Source: Lysobacterales bacterium
Lineage (GTDB): Bacteria > Pseudomonadota > Gammaproteobacteria > Xanthomonadales > Marinicellaceae
DNA length: 41,939 nt
Direction of reading: 5' to 3'
NCBI GenBank assembly: GCA_020442635.1
Contig: JAGRJR010000022.1
Location: forward strand, 1-41,939
Part shown: positions 1 to 8,721 of the stretch, one piece after another
Numbering within the stretch: the first letter of the stretch is position 1
Layout: every line of letters starts with the position of its first letter
Program-made: the position numbers and the translations under genes
The notes under the pieces: generated by a model
Seen by the model: only the letters and a program-made list of their open reading frames with translations
Told to the model about the DNA's origin: nothing
Databases searched by the model: none

Positions 1-1164
1 TCCCACTAAAGTATAGGTGAGCGCCATAGCCAATACATATATTAAAGACAAGCTAAATGCTTTGGTGGTGGATGGATTTTTTTGTCCTACAATTAAACCA
101 GATAAAATGGGTATCATAGGAAACACACAAGGTGTGAGGGATAATAATAACCCGAAACCAAAAAAATTAAGCATTGTTAGCCACACAGGATCACTGGCAA
201 TATCATCTTTCAAATCATCAGTTTCAGATTGCGGTTTAATTGAACTTTTATCGGTTGAGTCGAAAGTTTCTACAATGAATTCAGCAACTGGCAAATCAAC
301 ACTGACCAGTTGCGAGGTCGGAGGATAACAAACTTTACCATCCTCACAGCCTTGAAAAGCCGCTTCTATATCCAGTTTTTTGATGTCTGCCTGGCTTCTG
401 CTGTAAGGTATTTCTATCTCAACTATATCATAATAAACATCCACCAAACCAAACTCAGGATCGTCTTTGCGTTGCGCCTGTGGAAAAACCGGCTCACCCA
501 ACTGCAAGCCATCGGTGAAGCTGGTGAGCTGGATTTGATCTTGGTAAAGGTAAATATTTGGAGCCATGGTAAACCGTGCCATCAATCGACTGTCACTTAA
601 TGCAATGGTTTCAAATTGAAATGCCTGATCAACAGGTAGCAAAGCGTCGCCGCCAAAAAAACTGCCGCCACCCAACTGATCGCCCAGCAAGTCACCTGAA
701 AAGTCATTTGCCGCTTGTTGTTGCGTGTTTGCTAACTGGCTACTTAAATCAAAAATTTTCCGCTGTGGGGGATAGCAGATAAAATTCTCCACACAACCCT
801 GGTACTTGACTGTTAACTTAGGTGCGACACCTGCGGCAGTAACTGGCACATCTACACCGACTGAACCATAATAAACTTCAACCAAACCAAAAGCCGGATC
901 ATTCTTCTCTTTCCCTTTGGGAAGTGTTAACAGTTGCTGATCAACCAGCACGTCCTCGCCAGTGAAACCAAAAGCATTCTTGTAAAGGTAAACATCTTGA
1001 ATCAAATCAAACTGAACTCTCACCATTTCATCATTAACAACCTGAAAAGTCACCTTCATGGCTTCATCAGGCGGCGGTGGGTTTTTGTTATCTACTGCTT
1101 GCGCCAGTGAATACAAGCACAACAAAGAAGCGGTTACCAAGGTTTTTACATTACATAACTTCAT
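1..1164 (-). CDS. dsbD: Thiol:disulfide interchange protein DsbD, N-terminal part, with two nDsbD domains (runs off the left edge)
   Basis: DsbD carries electrons from cytoplasmic thioredoxin across the inner membrane to periplasmic isomerases such as DsbC. The 388 visible residues begin with a signal peptide (about 1-23). Two similar periplasmic domains follow. The first has the CX5C pair C124/C130 in YQGCVENFICYPP; the second has C273/C279 in FQGCEDGKVCYPP. A Gly-rich linker (about 156-173) separates them. The transmembrane domain starts near 328 and contains LTPCVFPMIP with C346, the counterpart of E. coli C163. E. coli DsbD has only one N-terminal domain, so the duplication is unusual. 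The rest of the membrane domain and the thioredoxin-like C-terminus lie outside the window. The ATG at 1164 overlaps the end of cutA by 14 bases; cutA-dsbD order is also found in E. coli. The family call is firm. Confidence 0.95.
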   Translation of the reverse strand, partial: MKLCNVKTLVTASLLCLYSLAQAVDNKNPPPPDEAMKVTFQVVNDEMVRVQFDLIQDVYLYKNAFGFTGEDVLVDQQLLTLPKGKEKNDPAFGLVEVYYGSVGVDVPVTAAGVAPKLTVKYQGCVENFICYPPQRKIFDLSSQLANTQQQAANDFSGDLLGDQLGGGSFFGGDALLPVDQAFQFETIALSDSRLMARFTMAPNIYLYQDQIQLTSFTDGLQLGEPVFPQAQRKDDPEFGLVDVYYDIVEIEIPYSRSQADIKKLDIEAAFQGCEDGKVCYPPTSQLVSVDLPVAEFIVETFDSTDKSSIKPQSETDDLKDDIASDPVWLTMLNFFGFGLLLSLTPCVFPMIPILSGLIVGQKNPSTTKAFSLSLIYVLAMALTYTLVG

Positions 1165-1471
1165 TTTCAATCCAATTCAAATACTCAGATAAACCATCCA
1201 CAATTGGCACTGCTATGATTTCAGGTGTTTCATAGGAATGCATTTGTTTAATCAACATTTCAATGGCCTTTAAATGCTTTTGCTGTGTTTTTAAGATCAG
1301 TAAAAACTCACAGGCAGATTCTATCTGACCTTGCCAACGATAAAAAGATTCCATTTGTGGCAAAATTTGCGCACACGCTATTATTTGTTCATGTAACAAG
1401 GAATCAACCATAGATTTTGCCTGTTGTCGTGTTTCACAACTGACAAAGACCTGCAAAAAATCATTATTCAT
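1151..1471 (-). CDS. cutA: Divalent-cation tolerance protein CutA
   Basis: This 106-residue protein matches the CutA1 family in length and motifs. It has an N-terminal beta strand (LQVFVSCETRQQA), the IIACAQILP segment, the FYRWQGQIE strand-turn-strand, and the C-terminal HSYETPEIIAVPI and YLNWIENEV segments. CutA1 proteins are small stable trimers resembling PII signalling proteins. They have been linked to copper tolerance in E. coli, but their molecular role is not settled. The gene lies just upstream of dsbD and overlaps its start by 14 bases, so the two are probably cotranscribed and translationally coupled. It starts at an ATG; an 85-base gap separates it from the gene upstream. Confidence 0.93.
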   Translation of the reverse strand: MNNDFLQVFVSCETRQQAKSMVDSLLHEQIIACAQILPQMESFYRWQGQIESACEFLLILKTQQKHLKAIEMLIKQMHSYETPEIIAVPIVDGLSEYLNWIENEVM

Positions 1472-1556
1472 GCACGCATCAAAGAAATTATTTGAGTGAG
1501 CATTCTAACAGATGACTGGAAAAAACATACCTTTTGAAACCCGCAACTGCCTGAAT

Positions 1557-3038
1557 TCAGGCACTGAGCACCGCACTCTCAGGTTGCCACAATTGGGCTG
1601 CTGGCTTCCCTAAATAATGCCCTTGAAAATAATCTGCTCCAAAGTCCTTGGCTAAAGTGGTGATATTGATATCGGCACAATACTCTGCAACCACCTGTAA
1701 GCCTTTTTTATGAGCCAGTTTAACAATGCCTCGGGCAACATTTTGCATTTCCAGATTATGAGTCACATTTTCCATGATGCTGCGATCTATCTTGACAAAA
1801 TCAATCGGCAAATTAATCAAGCGTTCAATATTTGAGTAGCCATTGCCCAAATCATCCATGCCAACCTGACAACCCAATTCATGAACCTTATTAATAAACT
1901 TCTCTATATTGTAAGGTTCTATTATGGCTTCATTTTCCAACAACTCAAACTGGATCAAATGACCCACCCCTGAACTCTTGATTTTTTCATAAATGTATTC
2001 GCAAGTTCTTTTGTTGTCAATGTCAGTCATACTGATATTAATGGTCACCACGACTTGATGCTTGCTGGCAAACTTCACCGCCTGACTAACCATTACACGG
2101 GTGATTTGATAATAAATGTTGGCATGATGAGCCAAAGGCATAAACACATTGGGCATCATCTCAATTTGTTGATGATGATCAAGCAACCTGGCCAAACATT
2201 CATACTTCGCAACAGTTTGTTTATCACGACTGAAAATTGGTTGAAAATAAGCCACCAACCGCCTTTCCTGAATTCCTTGCAACAAAGATTGAGTCAAAGC
2301 AAGGTCCCGTTTATAGGTTTCAGGAATCATGCTTTTGGACTTATCAATCACATAAAACTGCATTTTGTTGTTCTCAGCTTCCTGTAACGCCATGTTCGCC
2401 AAAGTAAATGCATCTTTATTTTGTCTGACTGCGCCTATGGTAATATTTAATGAAATGAAATCGCTTTCCCCAACTTGATAAGGTGTTGAAATGATTTTGT
2501 TGACGATTGTTTTGGTTATTTCTGCGATTTGTTCATAACTGGCTCGCTGGTCTTCCAATACAGCAAAAACTCCGGGCTGGATGTAGTAACAAGAAGATTT
2601 TTTCATCAAAGGATGATTGAAACTGGTCAATACTGCTGCCACTTGTTTAACCACACCATCAGTGATAGCTGGTCCATAGGTACAAAGGATCTGATTGTAA
2701 TTGTGGAATTTTAGCAACGCCAGATTGGTATGTTCTGAATGTTTCAAGTCTTTAAGCAGCTTGTTTTGATTAGGTAACCCTGTCAAGTAATCTATATTTG
2801 CTTCCTTAATAATTTTTTTCCATCTTTTTTTTTGTGCTTGGTAAACCATCACAGAAGCGACATAACCAAGTCCTGAAACGCCTAAAACCAACATGACAAT
2901 TATTGGCATCAACTGGTTATTTATCGAAAGCAACTCTGGAAAGGTCTGAAGTAGATGCCTCAACTTGAAAGCCGCAACCAAAACCATCGTTATCAAAACA
3001 ACGATCACAGCTCCCAAATAAACCAATCTTTTTTTCAT
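1557..3038 (-). CDS. Membrane GGDEF/EAL protein, probable cyclic-di-GMP phosphodiesterase with a degenerate GGDEF domain
   Basis: This 493-residue protein has two N-terminal membrane segments (about 5-24 and 44-66), a GGDEF-fold domain (about 84-230) and a C-terminal EAL domain (about 250-490). The GGDEF domain opens normally with DYLTGLPNQNKL, but its active-site loop reads IQPGVFAVLED instead of RxGGDEF, so diguanylate cyclase activity is unlikely. The EAL signature is ECL (E280). The other expected acidic, Asn, Lys and Gln residues can be recognised in NIS, FELLE, DDLGNGYS, VKID, AEYC and FQGH. I infer a working phosphodiesterase that degrades cyclic-di-GMP, with the GGDEF part as a regulatory domain. 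It has no large periplasmic sensor. It is transcribed alone, divergently from tdk; its stop codon sits in a 16-base palindrome. Confidence 0.88.
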   Translation of the reverse strand: MKKRLVYLGAVIVVLITMVLVAAFKLRHLLQTFPELLSINNQLMPIIVMLVLGVSGLGYVASVMVYQAQKKRWKKIIKEANIDYLTGLPNQNKLLKDLKHSEHTNLALLKFHNYNQILCTYGPAITDGVVKQVAAVLTSFNHPLMKKSSCYYIQPGVFAVLEDQRASYEQIAEITKTIVNKIISTPYQVGESDFISLNITIGAVRQNKDAFTLANMALQEAENNKMQFYVIDKSKSMIPETYKRDLALTQSLLQGIQERRLVAYFQPIFSRDKQTVAKYECLARLLDHHQQIEMMPNVFMPLAHHANIYYQITRVMVSQAVKFASKHQVVVTINISMTDIDNKRTCEYIYEKIKSSGVGHLIQFELLENEAIIEPYNIEKFINKVHELGCQVGMDDLGNGYSNIERLINLPIDFVKIDRSIMENVTHNLEMQNVARGIVKLAHKKGLQVVAEYCADINITTLAKDFGADYFQGHYLGKPAAQLWQPESAVLSA

Positions 3039-3189
3039 GACAACCAGGCAAAATGACCGATATACACCTATATGTCTATTTATCTTATCACCAGCTAACC
3101 CATTCCGGGTATTATTTTACAAAATATTGCATACCACTGAATTCCGCTTGATTCATACCCTAACAATTGATGTCAGAATCATGACCTTC

Positions 3190-3198
3190 TGTTAAAAT
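3190..3198 (+). promoter_or_regulatory. Possible extended -10 promoter of tdk
   Basis: TGTTAAAAT fits an extended -10 element (TGn plus TAAAAT) about 25 bases before the tdk start codon. No well-spaced -35 hexamer is visible: TTGATG lies 20 bases upstream, which is too far. This is a sequence match only. Confidence 0.35.
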
Positions 3199-3222
3199 AC
3201 ATGCTTTTTTCTCACTGTTGGC

Positions 3223-3840
3223 ATGGCTAAACTGTATTTCTACTACTCAGCAATGAATGCGGGTAAAACCACTCATTTATTGCAGTCCAGTCACAATTAC
3301 CGCGAACGGGGAATGCAAACTTTGATTTTGTCATCCTCAATTGACGATCGTTTTGGTCGCGGACTGGTGAAATCGAGAATAGGTATAGAATCACCATCTA
3401 TTGTTTTCAACCAAACTGAGAACATCTTTGATTTAGTTAAAAAACAAGGCCCTGTGGATTGTGTTTTGGTTGATGAAGTGCAGTTTTTGAAAAAAGCTCA
3501 AGTTTATCAACTGACAGAAATTGTCGACAAACTGAATATTCCTGTGCTGGCCTATGGCTTACGCACCGATTTTCAGGGGGAGTTGTTTGAAGGCAGTCAA
3601 TATTTGCTGGCCTGGGCCGATGAGCTGCGTGAGTTAAAAACCATTTGTCACACCGGCAAAAAAGCCACCATGGTGGTGCGCATTGATGATGAGGGCAAGG
3701 CCATTAAATCCGGCGCACAAATTCAAATTGGTGGTAATGAACGCTATGTTTCCGTATCTCGTGCAGAATACAAACGTATTTTTCATGATGAGGGCAGCAT
3801 CAAACCCTCACAAATTTCCCTGCCTTTGGAGGACATGTAG
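3223..3840 (+). CDS. tdk: Thymidine kinase, TK1 type, lacking most zinc-ligand residues
   Basis: The enzyme phosphorylates thymidine with ATP in the nucleotide salvage pathway. At 205 residues it has the TK1-family length. It carries the P-loop SAMNAGKTT (9-17), the Asp/Glu motif VDEVQFL and the [21 protein letters not shown] segment typical of gammaproteobacterial Tdk. The small zinc-binding region is altered. Where E. coli reads CFCGRKASM this protein reads CHTGKKATM (C142 kept, T144 in place of the second Cys). Where E. coli reads VCRKHY it reads VSRAEY (S179 and E182 in place of Cys and His). The lasso region GGNERYVS is intact. It lies two bases before fmt, whose ribosome-binding site is inside the tdk end. 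The E. coli comparison is from memory. Confidence 0.95.
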   Translation: MAKLYFYYSAMNAGKTTHLLQSSHNYRERGMQTLILSSSIDDRFGRGLVKSRIGIESPSIVFNQTENIFDLVKKQGPVDCVLVDEVQFLKKAQVYQLTEIVDKLNIPVLAYGLRTDFQGELFEGSQYLLAWADELRELKTICHTGKKATMVVRIDDEGKAIKSGAQIQIGGNERYVSVSRAEYKRIFHDEGSIKPSQISLPLEDM

Positions 3841-3842
3841 TT

Positions 3843-4766
3843 ATGGATATCATTTTCTGCGGAACACCTGAATTTTCTGTGCCTCCACTGGCTGAACTGA
3901 TTAAAGCCGGACACCACATCAAAGCCGTCTTCACGCAACCGGATAAACGCAAAGGTCGTGGTCAACAAGTACAGAAAACACCCGTAAAAATTGAAGCAGA
4001 AAAACATAGCATCCCGGTTTATCAACCCACATCCTTGAAAGATAAAGAGGTGATCAAGTTACTGGATAGTTTCAATGCTGACTTGATGGTGGTAGTAGCT
4101 TATGGTTTGATCATTCCACAAAGCATTTTAGACTTACCCAAACACGGTTGCTGGAACATTCATGCATCTTTGTTACCACGCTGGCGTGGTGCTGCCCCCA
4201 TCCACAGAGCCATTTTAGCCGGTGACGAGCAAACAGGCATTGCCATTATGCAAATGGAAGCAGGTCTGGATACTGGTCCTGTATACCACATGTACCCGAC
4301 TGATATACGACCGGATGACACCGGCCAAAGCCTGCATGACCGGCTCAGCATCATCGGTGGGGAGGCCATTGTTACTTGTGTGCAGGAATTGGTTGGTGGC
4401 TCCTTACCTGAAGCCAAATCTCAAAACAATGAGCTGGCAACTTACGCTCATAAACTCAGCAAAAACGAAGCTGATATAGACTGGAAAAAACCCGCGGTAG
4501 AATTGGAACGTCAAATCAGAGCCTTTAATCCCTGGCCAGGCAGCCAAGCTGAAATCAATGGAGAACCTGTCAAGTTGTGGACAGCTAAAGTTATTGAGAA
4601 AAACTCAGAAAAAACCATTGGCCATATTTCAAACGCCAATAAAAACCAGCTCATCATCCAAACCGGCGAGGGCCAACTAAGTCTCAAAGAGATCCAAAAA
4701 GCCGGTAAAAAACGTATGGATATCTCGGCTTTTATGGCCGCCAAGCAAGACTGGTACTGTGAATGA
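3843..4766 (+). CDS. fmt: Methionyl-tRNA formyltransferase
   Basis: Fmt transfers a formyl group from 10-formyl-tetrahydrofolate to initiator Met-tRNA. The 307-residue length is normal. The catalytic-domain residues N105, H107 (CWNIHASLLPRWRG) and D143 (GLDTGPV) have the same spacing as E. coli N108/H110/D146. The C-terminal tRNA-binding domain starts near residue 205, with AFNPWPGS. A GGAGG ribosome-binding site lies 10 bases before the ATG, inside the tdk end. The stop overlaps the rsmB start as ATGA, indicating translational coupling. fmt often follows def (peptide deformylase); here it follows tdk and no def is in the window. Confidence 0.97.
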   Translation: MDIIFCGTPEFSVPPLAELIKAGHHIKAVFTQPDKRKGRGQQVQKTPVKIEAEKHSIPVYQPTSLKDKEVIKLLDSFNADLMVVVAYGLIIPQSILDLPKHGCWNIHASLLPRWRGAAPIHRAILAGDEQTGIAIMQMEAGLDTGPVYHMYPTDIRPDDTGQSLHDRLSIIGGEAIVTCVQELVGGSLPEAKSQNNELATYAHKLSKNEADIDWKKPAVELERQIRAFNPWPGSQAEINGEPVKLWTAKVIEKNSEKTIGHISNANKNQLIIQTGEGQLSLKEIQKAGKKRMDISAFMAAKQDWYCE

Positions 4767-6010
4767 GCCAAACCCGCCTCCATGCCACTCAGGTTTTGTA
4801 TCAGGTGGTCCATAAACAGCAACACCTGAAACAGGCGATGGTACAGCACGTACCAAAACAACTGCCTGAACAGGACACTGCCTGGATTCAACATGCTTGT
4901 TACGTGAGTTTGCGAAACCATTTCAGTCTACAAAAAAGGTGGCAAAAATTCATCGAAAAACCCTTGAAGGACAAATGGCTTGGCGAACTGTTAACATTAA
5001 GTCTGGCCCAAAAATTCCACATGAGCACACCTGACCATGCCATAGTCGACGAAGCCATCAAAGCCGCAAAAAAAAATAAAAAAAGCTGGGCCAGCGGCTT
5101 GCTCAACAAGGTTTTGCGCCTGGCCATGAATGATCTCGATTTTAAGGCAGAAGACGAGCCCGCAAAGTACGAACACCCACAATGGTGGATTGATTTACTG
5201 AAAAAAGACTGGCCTAAACATTACCAGCATATTTTAACAGCCAACAATCAGAAACCACCACTGTGGATTCGAAGTAGAGATACCCAAAAAACCTACGCTG
5301 GACAACCCCACCCACAAATTAAAACTGCCTGGTTGCTGGATGATAACAAGGCCAGCACCAGCAGCGCATTACTGCGAGGTCAATTTTCAGTACAGGATGC
5401 AGCCGCTCAGTTGGCTGCCGAAATCCTCAGTCCTCAAGCCGGTGAGTTCATTTTAGATGCCTGTGCCGCACCCGGTGGAAAATCTTGCCATTTATTGGAA
5501 AAGCAAATTGGCATTCAGTTGGATATTCTCGAAAAAGATGCACAACGGCTAAAAAGCATCAAACAAAACCTTACCCGTCTAAACCTGCACGCCAATCGGG
5601 TAATCCATGGTGATGCCACCCGACCTGATCAATGGTTTGCTGGTAAGCCTTATGATAAGATTTTATTGGATGTGCCATGCAGTGCTGCTGGTGTGGTTCG
5701 CAGAAACCCAGACATCAAGCTCGCCAGAAAACCCGAACACTTACAACAACTCACCGCATTGCAAGAAAAAATTCTTCAAAATATCGCACCTCTACTTAAG
5801 CCGGAAGGATGGCTTTTGTACGTCACTTGTTCTGTTTTCCGTGCTGAAAATGAGCGCCAGATCAAAAAGTTCTTAGCCACCAATCCAGACTTTTCTGAAG
5901 TCAAATTGGATTATAATGAGGTAGTTGAATGCTTGCACGGGGTGCAGATCATTACTGGCACCAATCAAATGGATGGCTTTTATTATTGTTTGTTAAAGAA
6001 AAACCCATGA
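4763..6010 (+). CDS. rsmB: 16S rRNA m5C967 methyltransferase
   Basis: RsmB (Sun/Fmu) methylates C967 of 16S rRNA using S-adenosylmethionine. The N-terminal third (about 1-140) is the NusB-like RNA-binding domain. The methyltransferase part has the SAM loop DACAAPGGKS starting at D232, the motif DVPCSAAGVVRRNPDIK with C306, and TCSVFRAENE with C356. The 50-residue spacing between the two cysteines equals that of E. coli C325 and C375, the base-releasing and nucleophilic residues. The 415-residue length is normal. It overlaps fmt and the next gene by ATGA junctions, so all three are probably one operon. Confidence 0.96.
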   Translation: MSQTRLHATQVLYQVVHKQQHLKQAMVQHVPKQLPEQDTAWIQHACYVSLRNHFSLQKRWQKFIEKPLKDKWLGELLTLSLAQKFHMSTPDHAIVDEAIKAAKKNKKSWASGLLNKVLRLAMNDLDFKAEDEPAKYEHPQWWIDLLKKDWPKHYQHILTANNQKPPLWIRSRDTQKTYAGQPHPQIKTAWLLDDNKASTSSALLRGQFSVQDAAAQLAAEILSPQAGEFILDACAAPGGKSCHLLEKQIGIQLDILEKDAQRLKSIKQNLTRLNLHANRVIHGDATRPDQWFAGKPYDKILLDVPCSAAGVVRRNPDIKLARKPEHLQQLTALQEKILQNIAPLLKPEGWLLYVTCSVFRAENERQIKKFLATNPDFSEVKLDYNEVVECLHGVQIITGTNQMDGFYYCLLKKNP

Positions 6011-6561
6011 TGAAAAAAAAACTTGGCTTATTATTTGGCTTGCTGAGTCTACTCAGTTTTTCAGCTTTTACAGCCAAGTTATTGAACAATGATCAACACT
6101 TTGTTAATCAACAACTGCTGTTTAAACCCAAATTTGAATTAGCAGTTTCAGATCAAATCACTGAAGCCATCAACAATGGCATCACCATCACCTTTGTGGT
6201 TCAGGCCAAATTACAACAAACTGTTGACTGGTGGTTTGACAGCACCATCAGTAGTAAGCTCTACACCTTTAAACTGCATTATTATTCGATGAGCAGAATA
6301 TACCTGTTACATAACATCACTACTGACAGCAGTCAAAATTTTGTTACCTTAGATCAGTTACTTGAACAGCTCAGTCAAGAAACTGAATTTAGCTTTGATA
6401 TGGCTCAGGGTGGCGATTACATTGAGACTCGGATTTTTCTCGACAAACAGGCTTTACCTTCTACTATGCAATTGCCCACTGTTTTTGACCAGGATTGGAA
6501 CATCAATTCAGATTGGCAAATAGTAGCCATTAAACAGCCAGTTTCAGCAACTGATGAATAA
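6007..6561 (+). CDS. DUF4390 family exported protein
   Basis: This is a 184-residue protein of unknown function. I chose the ATG at 6007 because it overlaps the rsmB stop as ATGA and gives a clean signal peptide (MMKKKLGLLFGLLSLLSFSAFTA); the next codon is also ATG. The mature part has the features of DUF4390: a region around ITEAINNGITITFVVQAKL and a central segment around FKLHYYSMSRIYLL. In gammaproteobacteria this family sits between rsmB and an ntrY-like kinase, as here. Its stop overlaps the kinase start by eight bases. It may be a periplasmic partner of the kinase, but only gene order supports this. Confidence 0.8.
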   Translation: MMKKKLGLLFGLLSLLSFSAFTAKLLNNDQHFVNQQLLFKPKFELAVSDQITEAINNGITITFVVQAKLQQTVDWWFDSTISSKLYTFKLHYYSMSRIYLLHNITTDSSQNFVTLDQLLEQLSQETEFSFDMAQGGDYIETRIFLDKQALPSTMQLPTVFDQDWNINSDWQIVAIKQPVSATDE

Positions 6562-8707
6562 GTTGATTCGGTTAATTGTGAATAAAAACATCCCAATCCT
6601 GGCACTGGTCATTACACTGTTGGTCGCACTGTACTTATTGGGCACAGCCATACAAGGCACAGAGCAATTCAACCGAATATACATATGGCTTTTTGCAGCT
6701 TCAGTGTTGGCGGTTTTTATCCTGATTTTAATCATTATTCAACGAATCATCTGGCTCATCATCAAACGCAAAAATCACGAGCCCGGCATTCAGCTCACAA
6801 CTCGCATGGTATTGATGTTTACCGGTTTGTCGCTGCCGCCAGTTATTGTGGTGTATATGTTTGCTACCATGTTGGTGAACCAGTACATTGACTCCTGGTT
6901 CGATGTGGAAACAGATCAAGCTTTTCAGGATGCACTTACCCTAGGCAACACCTTTTTGGACACGCAAACCCGGACTCATCTCACAGATGTACGTAACATG
7001 GTCTCAGAATTAGCCAAGGCAGACCCCTTGAACTATACCATTTATTTAGACCGCTTGTTAGACGACTCAAAAGCCAATTCACTGACCCTGTATGGTGCCA
7101 ATGGTCAACTCATCAGCAGCAGTAATATCAACCCATTGAATTTCGTGCCCCCAACTCTGCCACAAAATACATTCAATGAGGTAAATAATAACCGAGAATA
7201 TGCACGGGTAGAACCTGCCAGCGAAACCGATTTGCAAATACGGGTGGTATTACCCATCATTAACAACAACGCCATCAATGTGGGACAGAAAAGATACTTG
7301 CAAGCCTTGTATCCTATCCCGGAAAACTACCAGCAACTGGCTCTGAACATTGAAACACAATACCATGATTACACCCAACAAACTTACCAACGACAACAGT
7401 TAAAGAGTACTTTCCTGATAATCTTGTCAATTGTGTTGCTGATCAGTGTGTTGCTTGCCATGCTGCGTGCTTTCTCCTCTGCCCGTCGTTTGGTGGCACC
7501 GATCAAACTGTTATCAGAAGCCACCAGGGACATCACAGAAGGCAAATTCAGTAAAATCATACCCGTTGATTCTGATGATGAATTAGGTTTATTAGTCAAA
7601 TCATTCAACTCCATGTCTTCGCAAATTGCCACCTCCAGTGCACTGGCACATCGGGCACAAAGCGAAGCTGAAAACCAAAAAGCCTACCTTGAAAATGTTT
7701 TGTCGCATTTAACAAGTGGCGTTATCAGTATCGATCAGGACTTTCTGATTCGACTGAATAACGACGCCACACAAAAGATTTTGCACTTGGGGAAAGTCAA
7801 TTTGATTAATCGTAACATTGATTACCTTTCTATGAAAAATCCCACTTTGCAGCCATTGGTGGAAATGGTTAAACAGAAAGTCAGTGACAAGACCCATTTT
7901 TGGCAACAAGAAGTTTTGATTGCTGAAGATTCATTGCGTAGGGTTTTATTGGTTCGTGGCAGCCAGATCAGTGAAAATGAAATTGAAGGTGGTGGACATG
8001 TGATTGTGATTGATGATCAAACGATCATCAACCAGGCACAACGGGATGCCGCGTGGAGTGAAGTTGCACGCAGGTTGGCACATGAGGTAAAAAACCCTTT
8101 GACGCCCATTCAGTTATCAGCTGAAAGGATGCACATGCGTTTCGCCGGTAAATTAAGTAAGGAAGAAGATGAAATTCTTAACCGAGCCACCCAAACCATC
8201 ATCTCACAAGTTGAAAACCTGAAAACTCTGGTTAATGCTTTTTCCGATTATGCCAAACCACCTGAGCTAAAAAAAGAACTGGGTGGATTAAACAAATTGA
8301 TCAATGAAGTCATCGACTTGTATGGTTTGTCTCACCCAGGAATTATTTTTTCACTGGACTTAATGACTCCTGAGCCACAATTATTGCTGGATAAAGGACG
8401 AATTACCCAACTGTTGACCAATTTGATTAAAAATGCGCAAGAAAGTGTCGAAAACGGTGATGTCAATATTCAAATCAAAACCCATACCAAAGGAAACCAA
8501 CTAGAATTAAACATCATTGACAATGGCCATGGGTTCAAAGAAGACATCATCGAACATGTGTTTGAACCCTATGAAACCACCAAACAAGGAGGTTCTGGCC
8601 TAGGACTCGCCATTGTCAAAAAAATTGTGGAGGAGCATGGCGGTGTCATTTCTGCTCACAATCTGGAAACAGGTGCTAAAATTACCCTATTGTTACCACT
8701 GGCTTAA
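6554..8707 (+). CDS. NtrY-like membrane sensor histidine kinase
   Basis: This 717-residue kinase has the NtrY architecture. Three membrane segments lie near 11-30, 43-65 and 86-108. An extracytoplasmic region runs to about 285, and a fourth membrane segment lies near 286-308. A HAMP domain (about 310-360), a PAS-like domain (about 380-480) and the kinase core follow. The phosphorylated residue is H510 in ARRLAHEVKNPLTP. The N box is LLTNLIKNAQESVE, and the G boxes are DNGHGF and GGSGLGLAIVKKIVEEHGG. NtrY kinases usually pair with NtrX, a sigma-54-type regulator encoded next door. Here the next gene is an aldehyde dehydrogenase and no NtrX is in the window, so the kinase is orphaned locally. 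It overlaps the DUF4390 gene by eight bases. Confidence 0.9.
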   Translation: MNKLIRLIVNKNIPILALVITLLVALYLLGTAIQGTEQFNRIYIWLFAASVLAVFILILIIIQRIIWLIIKRKNHEPGIQLTTRMVLMFTGLSLPPVIVVYMFATMLVNQYIDSWFDVETDQAFQDALTLGNTFLDTQTRTHLTDVRNMVSELAKADPLNYTIYLDRLLDDSKANSLTLYGANGQLISSSNINPLNFVPPTLPQNTFNEVNNNREYARVEPASETDLQIRVVLPIINNNAINVGQKRYLQALYPIPENYQQLALNIETQYHDYTQQTYQRQQLKSTFLIILSIVLLISVLLAMLRAFSSARRLVAPIKLLSEATRDITEGKFSKIIPVDSDDELGLLVKSFNSMSSQIATSSALAHRAQSEAENQKAYLENVLSHLTSGVISIDQDFLIRLNNDATQKILHLGKVNLINRNIDYLSMKNPTLQPLVEMVKQKVSDKTHFWQQEVLIAEDSLRRVLLVRGSQISENEIEGGGHVIVIDDQTIINQAQRDAAWSEVARRLAHEVKNPLTPIQLSAERMHMRFAGKLSKEEDEILNRATQTIISQVENLKTLVNAFSDYAKPPELKKELGGLNKLINEVIDLYGLSHPGIIFSLDLMTPEPQLLLDKGRITQLLTNLIKNAQESVENGDVNIQIKTHTKGNQLELNIIDNGHGFKEDIIEHVFEPYETTKQGGSGLGLAIVKKIVEEHGGVISAHNLETGAKITLLLPLA

Positions 8708-8721
8708 CAACCTCAACAACC

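Noticed and set aside
1548..1563. Perfect 16-base palindrome TGCCTGAATTCAGGCA at the end of the GGDEF/EAL gene, considered as a terminator
   Set aside because: It has no T run on the minus strand and no loop bases; the stop codon lies inside it. It may be chance.
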